Source: an uncultured Candidatus Altimarinota bacterium
GTDB lineage: Bacteria; Patescibacteriota; Gracilibacteria; UBA4473
Direction of reading: 5' to 3'
Length of the DNA stretch: 9,962 nucleotides
NCBI GenBank assembly: GCA_938021445.1
Contig: CALIGR010000061.1
Span: 1-9,962 of the forward strand
Position numbers and translations under genes: made by a program. The notes under the pieces are model-generated. The model had not been told where the DNA came from, did not search any database, and saw only the letters and a program-made list of their open reading frames with translations. Shown one piece after another: positions 1 to 5,942 of this stretch; position 1 is the stretch's first letter, and each line of letters starts with the position of its first letter.

Positions 1-245
1 AGTACTCTGGGTTTGTGTTGTGCTAACGCACGGTTACATGTTTGTTTTAGGTCTCTTCCGGGGAAAGCTTAAGACCAGTGTATTATGGAGGGACACCATC
101 CATCTCTACTTCGTGAGTGGAGAACACTTTATCGAGCCGTGTAAAAGATCAGGGTTATAGTCAGGTCAAAAACGAGACTATATTTTATTATAACAGAAAA
201 TATTATATTTTACAACTATTTAAATTAACTTTCTTTTTAAAACCA
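1..245 (+). ncRNA. Structured non-coding RNA, copy 1 (5' part outside window)
   Basis: No protein-coding gene lies here. Positions 3-198 match 2642-2836 with four substitutions and one indel, and similarity fades out by about 224. The sequence folds into a clear multibranch structure. An outer helix pairs 28-35 with 135-142. A hairpin (50-54 with 72-76) is followed at once by a stem (77-81 with 124-128) that encloses two abutting hairpins, 85-89 with 99-103 and 104-109 with 117-122. A further hairpin pairs 157-162 with 176-181. The reading frame that is open in the other copy is broken here by the indel and an in-frame TAG, so the conservation is not protein-coding. The RNA ends only about 16 nt before the start of the SLH metallopeptidase, so it could be a free RNA or a 5' leader. 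I do not recognise the family: hallmark sequences of tmRNA, RNase P, SRP and 6S RNA are not visible. Confidence 0.65.
3..224 (+). repeat. Direct repeat, copy 1 of 2
   Basis: Direct repeat of 2642-2862 in the same orientation. Identity is near 97% for the first ~196 nt and then falls across an AT-rich tail. Differences are at 59 (C/T), 116 (A present here only), 119 (G/A), 151 (A/G) and 185 (T/C). The left boundary cannot be set because the window begins there. Confidence 0.9.
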
Positions 246-260
246 CGGTAGTCTTAAATC

Positions 261-1796
261 ATGCAAAAAATATTAAGTCTGGTTTTGGTCGCTTTGTTTT
301 TTAGCAATAGCTCCCCGAGTTTATCGGAAGCTCAAAATCAGGAAGGGTTTAGTGATACAGATACTTATGAATGGAAGGAATCAATCGAGTTCCTTCGTGA
401 TAATGAAATTGTGAAAGGTTATGAGGACGGGACCTATAAACCGAAAGCAACGATCAACCGAGCGGAGTTTACTAAAATTGTCATGGAGAGTTTCTTTGAG
501 AGAGAAGATTTAGATAACTTTGATACGGGTTGTTTTCCAGATGTACCAGCCGGTGCTTGGTTTGAGAAGTATGTCTGTATTGCGAAGGAAGAAGGGATTA
601 TTGGCGGGTATCCAGACGGAAGCTTTAAGCCGTCCCAAACGATAAATCAAGCGGAGGCGCTTAAAATCATTTTAAACACGGCTTATGAAGGCTCTCTAGA
701 AAGCGAGCCGGATGAGACTTGGTTTCAAGTGTATTTAGATGAGGCGGAGTATACGGGAATGTTTTATTTTGAAGCAGATAGTGCCCCTGGGGCTCATGCA
801 GTGACACGAGGGGAGATGGCTTACTTTATGGCTTGGTTATTGGATGATGACGGAACAGACCAAATTGAGCTTATTGAGTTTTCTGATGAATACGCGGCAG
901 ATGATGATTTTGGGTTTGAGGTGATGACGGAAGATGATTGTTATGAAGATGAGTATTATGACGAACAAGATCAGACTTGTTATCTATTGGATGAGACGGC
1001 TTATGAGGATGATGACTATTCAGATTATTTAGAAGAGGGAGAGGATGATTTCTATGATCCACATGGAAAAGTCTCAGAAGAAGGTCCCAGTGTTTTATAT
1101 ACGGTGAATGGAGATGTTATTGAGGTTTTAGAAGGGGATGAGTCAGAGATAGCTCAAATGATCTGGACGTATTTCAGCACTCTTATTCCAGCTTCAAACA
1201 GAAACAAGATCACTCAGTTTGGTATCTACGCAGGGGATGATGATACGATGGCTTATGTGGAGCCGGTTGAAGAAGGTGACCTCTCGAGCTGGAAGATGAT
1301 TGTTAATACAAAAGAGCTGCTCAATGGTGGCGGCGTGGTGAATGACTGGAAGGAGTTTAATTTGACAATGATTCATGAATTTTCTCATGTGATGACTTTG
1401 AGTGATGCCCAAATTGACGCTGATAAAACGGAAACGCAGTGTCAGGTGCAATTTTATACGCAAGAAGGTTGTGCGATGAAAAGCTCGTTTATTAATCTGT
1501 TTGTAAAAAAATTCTGGCAGAATAAATCACTCAGCCGTGAAAGACGAAGTTCTGGATCAAAAATTAATTATGACGAGGTTGGGGAAGTTTATTATGAGAA
1601 TAATCCAGATGATTTTGTCACTGAGTATGCAGCTACAAATCCGGGGGAAGATATTGCGGAGACTTTTGCGTATTTTGTATACGGAAAAAAACCGGAAAAT
1701 ATGTCACTTGGGAAAGATGCAAAAATTACATTCTTCTATGAGTTCTCAAGTCTCGTGACATTGCGAAGTCAGATCAGAAGATCGCTTAAAAATTAG
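261..1796 (+). CDS. Secreted SLH-domain zinc metallopeptidase
   Basis: This is probably a surface-anchored protease. The protein has 511 residues. It begins with a signal peptide (residues 1 to about 24: basic start, hydrophobic core, small residues). Three SLH repeats follow at about 31-80, 91-142 and 152-195, with GYxDGTYKP and NRAEFTK type motifs that bind cell-wall polymer. Residues about 194-270 form an Asp/Glu/Tyr-rich linker that may bind calcium. The C-terminal third carries HEFSH (372-376), a zincin HExxH site, and downstream EYAATNPGEDIAE (455-467), whose glutamates could supply the third zinc ligand as in gluzincin-like peptidases. The substrate is unknown. No Shine-Dalgarno sequence precedes the ATG. 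A weak AT-only hairpin (1788-1793 with 1801-1806) spans the stop. The SLH part resembles the gene at 4842. The protease assignment rests on motifs only. Confidence 0.85.
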   Translation: MQKILSLVLVALFFSNSSPSLSEAQNQEGFSDTDTYEWKESIEFLRDNEIVKGYEDGTYKPKATINRAEFTKIVMESFFEREDLDNFDTGCFPDVPAGAWFEKYVCIAKEEGIIGGYPDGSFKPSQTINQAEALKIILNTAYEGSLESEPDETWFQVYLDEAEYTGMFYFEADSAPGAHAVTRGEMAYFMAWLLDDDGTDQIELIEFSDEYAADDDFGFEVMTEDDCYEDEYYDEQDQTCYLLDETAYEDDDYSDYLEEGEDDFYDPHGKVSEEGPSVLYTVNGDVIEVLEGDESEIAQMIWTYFSTLIPASNRNKITQFGIYAGDDDTMAYVEPVEEGDLSSWKMIVNTKELLNGGGVVNDWKEFNLTMIHEFSHVMTLSDAQIDADKTETQCQVQFYTQEGCAMKSSFINLFVKKFWQNKSLSRERRSSGSKINYDEVGEVYYENNPDDFVTEYAATNPGEDIAETFAYFVYGKKPENMSLGKDAKITFFYEFSSLVTLRSQIRRSLKN

Positions 1797-1805
1797 GGTT
1801 ATTTT

Positions 1806-2369
1806 TTATTTTCGACAGATATAAATGAAGGCCGGTGGTAAATTTTTTACCACTGTCTTTGTTTTTTCTACTTTTGAGAAAGTTTTTTTTAAGAGTTTAT
1901 AAAAAGCTCTTCCTTGTGGCAGTTGACTGAAACCCGTATAAGCAAAAGTCGTTAGTAGAGCCTCTTCTTTCATTGATTTATGGAGTTCAATCAGAATCTC
2001 TTTTTGTGAATTTGGAGGTAGGTTTGTCCAGGGTAAACCACAAATGATTCGATCGCATTTATCTCGATCATTGGCGTCCAATATTTTTGTAATATTTTGA
2101 GCCGAATCACAAAAAAATTGAGCGTTTGGATGATTGCGCCTTAAATGAGTTATGAATTTAGAGTTTATTTCGATTCCAAGGTATTGATGAGCTGGAATAT
2201 TCTCGAGTATTTTTTGAGTGAAAATGCCAGTTCCAGGACCAATCTCGACGACGTTTGAATCAAGTTTGAGCTGGGCGCTGGTTATCATTGTTTGAGCCAA
2301 ACTACTTGAACTAGGCGCAATAGCACCGATCTCTTTAAATTTTTTTAACGATTCTACAATAAAAACCAT
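1806..2369 (-). CDS. Class I SAM-dependent methyltransferase, PmtA-like
   Basis: This 187-residue protein has a Rossmann-type methyltransferase fold. SAM-binding motif I is VEIGPGTG (41-48), an acidic residue sits at the end of strand 2 (E67), and D88 falls in the motif II region. GLPW (111-114) is the post-motif loop, and NLPPAF (176-181) lies near the C-terminus. The N-terminal run ending in GAIAPSSSSLA and the terminal NLPPA are typical of bacterial phospholipid N-methyltransferases (COG3963, PmtA type), which methylate phosphatidylethanolamine, and also occur in related rRNA-dimethylase-like proteins. Length suits that family. Whether this organism makes the lipid substrate is unknown, so the specificity is inferred. 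The gene converges on the SLH metallopeptidase with a 9-nt gap. An AT-rich -10-like element lies some 40 nt upstream of the ATG; no Shine-Dalgarno sequence is visible. Confidence 0.8.
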   Translation of the reverse strand: MVFIVESLKKFKEIGAIAPSSSSLAQTMITSAQLKLDSNVVEIGPGTGIFTQKILENIPAHQYLGIEINSKFITHLRRNHPNAQFFCDSAQNITKILDANDRDKCDRIICGLPWTNLPPNSQKEILIELHKSMKEEALLTTFAYTGFSQLPQGRAFYKLLKKTFSKVEKTKTVVKNLPPAFIYICRK

Positions 2370-2441
2370 TGGCTAGAAGATATCACTTAATAGTTTTAAA
2401 AGATATTTATAATTTTTGATTTAAGATAAAAATAAAAAACA

Positions 2442-2468
2442 CATAACGGTTAGGTTATGCATTTTTTT
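2442..2468 (+). terminator. Intrinsic terminator, possibly bidirectional
   Basis: A perfect 6-bp stem, CATAAC (2442-2447) with GTTATG (2454-2459), has a 6-nt loop and is followed by seven T (2462-2468). On the left, the run AAAATAAAAAACA gives a T-rich tail on the minus strand, so it could stop transcription both ways. It sits between the methyltransferase promoter and the promoter of the second structured RNA and would insulate that RNA from plus-strand read-through. Confidence 0.6.
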
Positions 2469-2483
2469 AAGATCTAAGAAAGG

Positions 2484-2513
2484 TTGATAAAGTGGTGAAG
2501 AAATTCATATAAA
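2484..2513 (+). promoter_or_regulatory. Sigma-70-type promoter of RNA copy 2
   Basis: TTGATA (2484-2489) is followed after 18 nt by TATAAA (2508-2513), which puts the transcription start near 2520. It lies just after a terminator-like hairpin and just before a run of hairpins leading into the conserved RNA. Called by eye only. Confidence 0.5.
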
Positions 2514-2641
2514 AAAAATAACTTCAAACTCAATTTGTATATCGGAGAGTATTCCGATTAGATTTATACCATGAGAGTGTTGGGCATAGATCCAAGATAT
2601 GGTTGATATCGAGGTCTTTCGACTTATGTATCCGTCACAAA

Positions 2642-2862
2642 TACTCTGGGTTTGTGTTGTGCTAACGCACGGTTACATGTTTGTTTTAGGTCTCTTCTGG
2701 GGAAAGCTTAAGACCAGTGTATTATGGAGGGACACCATCCATCTCTACTTCGTGGTAGAGAACACTTTATCGAGCCGTGTAAAAGATCGGGGTTATAGTC
2801 AGGTCAAAAACGAGACTATATTCTATTATAACAGAAGATTTTATTTTTTGCAACTATTTAAA
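2642..2862 (+). repeat. Direct repeat, copy 2 of 2
   Basis: Same-strand copy of 3-224, offset 2639 nt, then 2638 nt after a 1-nt deletion. The two copies flank the SLH metallopeptidase and the methyltransferase, so homologous recombination between them would remove or duplicate that 2.6-kb segment. Confidence 0.9.
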
Positions 2863-2873
2863 ATAGTTTTCTT
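2852..2873 (+). terminator. Possible terminator of RNA copy 2
   Basis: An AT-rich perfect palindrome, AACTATTT (2852-2859) with AAATAGTT (2861-2868), runs into TTCTT. The realistic hairpin is 6 bp with a 5-nt loop. In copy 1 the matching place (214-230) is diverged and only partly palindromic, although it is followed by a longer T run. It would end the RNA about 90 nt before the lipoprotein gene. Confidence 0.4.
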
Positions 2874-2960
2874 AGAGTTTTAATTGGTCGTTGATTTTTA
2901 TTCTATTAAAGGAATACTTAATGTTGTGCTTATTTTTTAGATCATTAATTTTAAGATAAT

Positions 2961-3848
2961 ATGCATTTTTTATTAACGTTTTGTTTGTTGTTTTTATTGG
3001 TCGGTTGTGCTGAGCACGAAAATCATGATCAAGCTCAGCATCAAGATCATAATGATCATCTAGGATGCCAGGAAGGAGAAGTGGTGGATGGAAAATGCCA
3101 AGTCGCAGCCAAAAAAAACGTAGATTTGTTTTCTCAGTTAGAGGCACTTTCGGTTCAGACGGAAATGGTTGATTACTTTGAAGGGGTTAATGGTTTTTTG
3201 GCAAAGCCTGAAGGTGATGGTAAATATCCAGCGGTGGTAATGATCCATGAATGGTGGGGATTAAATGACAATATAAAAGATATGGCCCGACTTATGGCGT
3301 CAGAAGGCTATGTGGTCTTGGCGGTAGATATTTACGAAGGGGAAGTGGCTACGGAATCAGGTGCCGCGATGAAGCTGGCTTCAGGAGCACGATCAAATCC
3401 GGAGCGATCAATCGAAAATATGAAGGCGGCGGTTGATTATTTGAAGACGCTTTCGAATGTTGAGCCTCAAAGTATTGCTGCTATGGGGTGGTGTTTTGGA
3501 GGACAGCAGTCGCTTAGTTTATCGCTTAGCACTGATGACCTCGCGGCGACGGTTATTTACTATGGAAACTTAGAGACGGATAAAGAAAAGCTGGCGAATA
3601 TCAAAGGACCCGTGTTGGGGATTTTTGGAGAAACTGATCAGGGAATCCCGGTGGAAAGTGTGAACGCTTTTGAGGCTGCGCTTAATGAACTGTTGGTCAA
3701 AAATCAAATCCATATTTATCCAGAAGTTGGTCATGCGTTTGCGAATCCTTCAGGGACTCGTTACGCCCCAGAAGAAACTCAGGATGCTTGGAAAAAAACG
3801 ATTGATTTCTTAGATGAAAACCTAAAAAAAAAGTCTCAAGAGAACTAG
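2961..3848 (+). CDS. Dienelactone hydrolase family lipoprotein
   Basis: This is an exported alpha/beta hydrolase of 295 residues. The signal peptide ends in the lipobox LVGC, so Cys16 would be lipidated. A His-rich spacer (His19, 22, 27, 30, 33) that could bind metal follows, with a Cys pair (36, 46). The DLH domain covers about 66-288. Visible active-site elements are E97 in HEWWG, the nucleophile C178 in GWCFGG, D226 in GETDQG and H258 in GHAF. This is the Cys-Asp-His triad plus glutamate of dienelactone hydrolases; the real substrate is unknown. No Shine-Dalgarno sequence precedes the ATG, but a 12-codon reading frame with an AAAGGA site ends 1 nt before it. The codons for residues 289-291 contain the slippery heptamer A AAA AAG. 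A -1 shift there would fuse this protein to the next hydrolase. Confidence 0.85.
   Translation: MHFLLTFCLLFLLVGCAEHENHDQAQHQDHNDHLGCQEGEVVDGKCQVAAKKNVDLFSQLEALSVQTEMVDYFEGVNGFLAKPEGDGKYPAVVMIHEWWGLNDNIKDMARLMASEGYVVLAVDIYEGEVATESGAAMKLASGARSNPERSIENMKAAVDYLKTLSNVEPQSIAAMGWCFGGQQSLSLSLSTDDLAATVIYYGNLETDKEKLANIKGPVLGIFGETDQGIPVESVNAFEAALNELLVKNQIHIYPEVGHAFANPSGTRYAPEETQDAWKKTIDFLDENLKKKSQEN
3824..3833 (+). promoter_or_regulatory. Candidate -1 frameshift or slippage site (A9-G)
   Basis: Nine A are followed by G. In the frame of the lipoprotein gene this reads AAA AAA AAG and contains the heptamer A AAA AAG (3827-3833) in the same register as the E. coli dnaX frameshift site. A -1 shift enters a frame that stays open from here through 4777. 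A run of nine A can also cause transcriptional slippage. Stimulatory signals are weak: no clear upstream Shine-Dalgarno-like sequence and only short stems directly downstream. A true 1-nt deletion or an assembly error would look the same. Confidence 0.5.
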
Positions 3849-3905
3849 AGAGTGAGCCAGCCGTTTCAGAGAGCATTGGAGTTTTTCGTGGGGAAGATTC
3901 AAAGT

Positions 3906-3924
3906 GGTCTTTAAAGACCTTTTT
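3906..3924 (+). terminator. Terminator-like palindrome between the two hydrolases
   Basis: The perfect 14-nt palindrome GGTCTTTAAAGACC (3906-3919), usable as a 5-bp stem with UUAA loop, is followed by TTTTT. By form it is a short intrinsic terminator after the lipoprotein gene. It also reads as plausible coding sequence in the frame of the downstream hydrolase, so it may be an attenuator or a coincidence. Confidence 0.35.
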
Positions 3925-4777
3925 GGAACAAGATTTTATTGGTGAGGATTTTAAGGTCGGCAATTTAATTCAAAATTTTGGAACTCATAAGAGTTATTAC
4001 GCTACGTATAAAAGTAATGGTCTTAAAATTTCAGGGACTTGGCATGTGCCTAATAAAGAAGGTCCGTTTCCGATTTTGATCTTAAATCATGGGTACTTCC
4101 CACCAGAGACCTATACGAATGGTTATGGTTTTGGGAGAGAGCAGAAGTATTTTGCTCGCGCGGGGTATGCCGTTTTTCACATTGATTATCGAGGCTATGC
4201 TTTTTCGGATAAAGATCCAGAAGCCCTCACTGGGCGCCGGTTTGGTTATATCGGTTATTCAACAGATGCGGTAAACGCTATTTTAGCGCTTAAAGGTTCA
4301 GGGATTGAAAATTTAGATTTTGATAGAGTGGGGATGTTTGGACACTCGATGGGAGGTGGTGTGACGCTTAATGCTTTGCTAGCAAGGCCTGATTTAATCC
4401 AAGCGGCTGTTATGTGGGGGCCGGTGAGTGCTGACTACGAAGACAATTTTCGAAAATGGACGGTGGGGCGAATGGATGAAGATATACAATCTGTTTTTGA
4501 AGCGGAATTTGGCTCTATTGATGAGGCGTCTTCGTTTGAAGCTTTGTCACCACTTAATTACCTAGATCGACTGAAGACACCACTTTTGATTCAGCACGGG
4601 ACGGCTGATGAAAGCTGCCCAGTAGAATGGTCTCAAAAATTAGAAAAAAGGTTAGCCCAATTAGATAAAGACTATGAGTACTTAGAATATGAGGGTGTTC
4701 CGCATGTGTTTTGGAACGAAAACTGGGACAAAGCGATCGGAGATGCTCATTCTTTTTTTACTGAAAATTTACGTTAA
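3923..4777 (+). CDS. Alpha/beta hydrolase (serine hydrolase); probably the 3' part of a fusion
   Basis: The 284-residue reading frame, counted from TTG, is a prolyl-oligopeptidase-like alpha/beta hydrolase. It shows HGY (56-58) at the oxyanion region, the nucleophile elbow GHSMGG (140-145, Ser142), Asp229 in HGTADE and His261 in VPHVFW. The start is doubtful. TTG 3923 has no Shine-Dalgarno sequence and no clear promoter, and the frame is open upstream to 3818 with no ATG or GTG. The upstream codons encode plausible protein (SIGVFRGEDSKWSLKTF), and from memory relatives also have residues before this point. A -1 shift at 3827-3833 in the lipoprotein gene would join the two into a 605-residue lipoprotein with two hydrolase domains. 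That would also explain why this part has no signal peptide. Otherwise it is a cytoplasmic hydrolase with a weak start, or a broken gene. Confidence 0.75.
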   Translation: MEQDFIGEDFKVGNLIQNFGTHKSYYATYKSNGLKISGTWHVPNKEGPFPILILNHGYFPPETYTNGYGFGREQKYFARAGYAVFHIDYRGYAFSDKDPEALTGRRFGYIGYSTDAVNAILALKGSGIENLDFDRVGMFGHSMGGGVTLNALLARPDLIQAAVMWGPVSADYEDNFRKWTVGRMDEDIQSVFEAEFGSIDEASSFEALSPLNYLDRLKTPLLIQHGTADESCPVEWSQKLEKRLAQLDKDYEYLEYEGVPHVFWNENWDKAIGDAHSFFTENLR

Positions 4778-4827
4778 AAGATTTTTTGTATTTTTGATTA
4801 CCAATCATAGATTGTTTTGTGTTTGGA

Positions 4828-4833
4828 TATAAA
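4828..4833 (+). promoter_or_regulatory. -10 element of the SLH/FMN gene
   Basis: TATAAA lies 8 nt before the ATG at 4842, and no convincing -35 is visible (TCATAG at 17-nt spacing). If used, transcription would start at or next to the start codon, giving a leaderless or almost leaderless mRNA. Confidence 0.35.
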
Positions 4834-4841
4834 TAAAGTTT

Positions 4842-5942
4842 ATGGTGATGAAATTATTTCTAAATCGGTTTTCAGCTTTGGCTCTGTTAGCGAGTCTTCC
4901 TTTATTTTCCATACAGGCTAATTTTACAGACATAAGCGCGAGTTATGAGTACGGTGATGCGGTTATTTATGTGAAGGCTCAGGGGATCGTTAGCGGGTAT
5001 CCAGATGGAACTTATCGTCCGGAAAGTACGATTAATCGAGCGGAGTTTACCAAAATTATTGTTGAAGCGATTGCCGCTGATAATTATGGAAATGAAAGTA
5101 ACTGCTTTTCGGATGTAGGATCTGAATGGTTTGCGCCTTATGTTTGCTATGCTAAGTCTCAGGGCATTATTGGAGGTTATCCCGATGGAACTTTTCGGCC
5201 AGGGAATCAAATTAATTTTGTAGAGTCAGCTAAAATTATTGGAGAGAGCTTGGATGTAAAAGCGAGTACGAGCCAGAATAGTGATGTTTGGTATGGCGTT
5301 TATGTGGACGGTCTTTCCGCTCAAAAAGCGATCCCGGTAAGTATTTCTGGATTTACACATAATGTCACCCGTGGAGAGATGGCGGAAATGGTCTATCGAC
5401 TTAAAGCTTCGGTCAATAATAAATCCTCTCAGTCGTTTGCGTCTTTAAATGGAGAGGCTTCGGTAACGACGAACACGACAACATCGGCGGAGAATGTTGA
5501 TGAGGCGTTAGATTCTATTTTTTCAGAATTTGAAGATGATTTTAATGATGAGGAGAATTTTGATTTGAATATTGATTTAGAAGATGAATCCGGATCAGAC
5601 CAATCTTCGCAAGTAGCAGGATCTGAAGCGCTTCCCATACGCAAGTACAAAGACGGAACCTACACAGAAGATGGAGTTTATGAAAGTCCTGGCGGGACAA
5701 ATACAATTGCCGTTACGCTTATTGTTGAGTCTGATATGGTCGAATTTGCAATGACCACGGAAGTGTATGCTGATAGTGTTTCTCAAGGTTATATAACTTT
5801 CTTTAACGGCGGACTTAATGAAATAGTTGTAGGAAAAAGCTTAGTAGATCTGGAGATCCCACAAACGATTAATGGCTCGTCTCTTACCAGTACTGGTTTT
5901 AACGACGCGCTGGCTAAGATTAAACGAGCGGCTCAGAACTAA
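4842..5942 (+). CDS. SLH-domain surface protein with C-terminal FMN-binding-like domain
   Basis: This 366-residue protein has a signal peptide (to about residue 26). Three SLH repeats at about 28-76, 87-135 and 147-188 have GYPDGTYRP, NRAEFTK and VTRGEM motifs that anchor to the wall. A Ser/Thr then Asp/Glu-rich linker spans about 190-265. The C-terminal domain (268-364) begins YKDGTY and ends NGSSLTSTGFNDALAKIK. It resembles FMN-binding domains of the NqrC/RnfG type (PF04205), where SGAT followed by TS is the flavin site; here that motif reads NGSS. Such domains in surface proteins could serve extracellular electron transfer, but flavin binding is inferred. ATG 4848 is an alternative start, giving MKLFLNRF, the more usual signal peptide beginning. 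The SLH part is paralogous to the gene at 261. Its TAA directly abuts the stop of the minus-strand neighbour. Confidence 0.85.
   Translation: MVMKLFLNRFSALALLASLPLFSIQANFTDISASYEYGDAVIYVKAQGIVSGYPDGTYRPESTINRAEFTKIIVEAIAADNYGNESNCFSDVGSEWFAPYVCYAKSQGIIGGYPDGTFRPGNQINFVESAKIIGESLDVKASTSQNSDVWYGVYVDGLSAQKAIPVSISGFTHNVTRGEMAEMVYRLKASVNNKSSQSFASLNGEASVTTNTTTSAENVDEALDSIFSEFEDDFNDEENFDLNIDLEDESGSDQSSQVAGSEALPIRKYKDGTYTEDGVYESPGGTNTIAVTLIVESDMVEFAMTTEVYADSVSQGYITFFNGGLNEIVVGKSLVDLEIPQTINGSSLTSTGFNDALAKIKRAAQN

Larger units (their letters stand above)
2520..2875 (+). ncRNA. Structured non-coding RNA, copy 2, likely full length
   Basis: The conserved core (about 2642-2836) folds like copy 1. Its hairpin 2743-2748 with 2755-2760 is a perfect 6 bp, while copy 1 has a U-G in place of one U-A pair, so the stem is kept despite the substitution. 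Upstream are three more hairpins: 2541-2546 with 2553-2558; a two-part stem (ACCAU with AUGGU around UUGG with CCAA) in about 2569-2602; and an extended stem in about 2604-2632. A promoter ends at 2513 and a hairpin with a T-rich tail lies at 2852-2873, suggesting an independent RNA of about 350 nt. A 94-codon reading frame (2599-2883) crosses it but is disrupted in copy 1, so I do not call it a gene. Family unknown. Exact ends are estimates. Confidence 0.6.

Noticed and set aside
28..142. GCACGGTT and GAGCCGTGT, which recall the two strands of group II intron domain V
   Set aside because: The order is reversed and the strands are about 100 nt apart, there is no AGC/GAAA-type domain V hairpin, and no maturase is present. 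They serve as an ordinary long-range helix.
157..181. ATAGTC and GAGACTATA, which recall the S and R elements of group I introns
   Set aside because: The order is opposite to that of group I introns and they form a simple local hairpin.
1..245. tmRNA, RNase P, SRP or 6S RNA identity for the repeated RNA
   Set aside because: No T-arm or tag frame, no RNase P conserved core, no SRP domain IV loop, and the multibranch fold does not fit the long 6S hairpin.
871..1062. Reading frame on the minus strand within the metallopeptidase gene, rich in His, Asn and Pro
   Set aside because: It is the antisense shadow of the GAT/GAA-rich acidic linker.
1..2862. Insertion sequence or transposon bounded by the direct repeats
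   Set aside because: No transposase, no terminal inverted repeats and no target duplication are visible. The similarity fades gradually at the right edge, as for an RNA gene.
2599..2883. A 94-codon reading frame across RNA copy 2
   Set aside because: In copy 1 the same frame is broken by a 1-nt indel and a TAG despite about 97% identity, and the sequence shows RNA-like pairing, so it is not a conserved protein.
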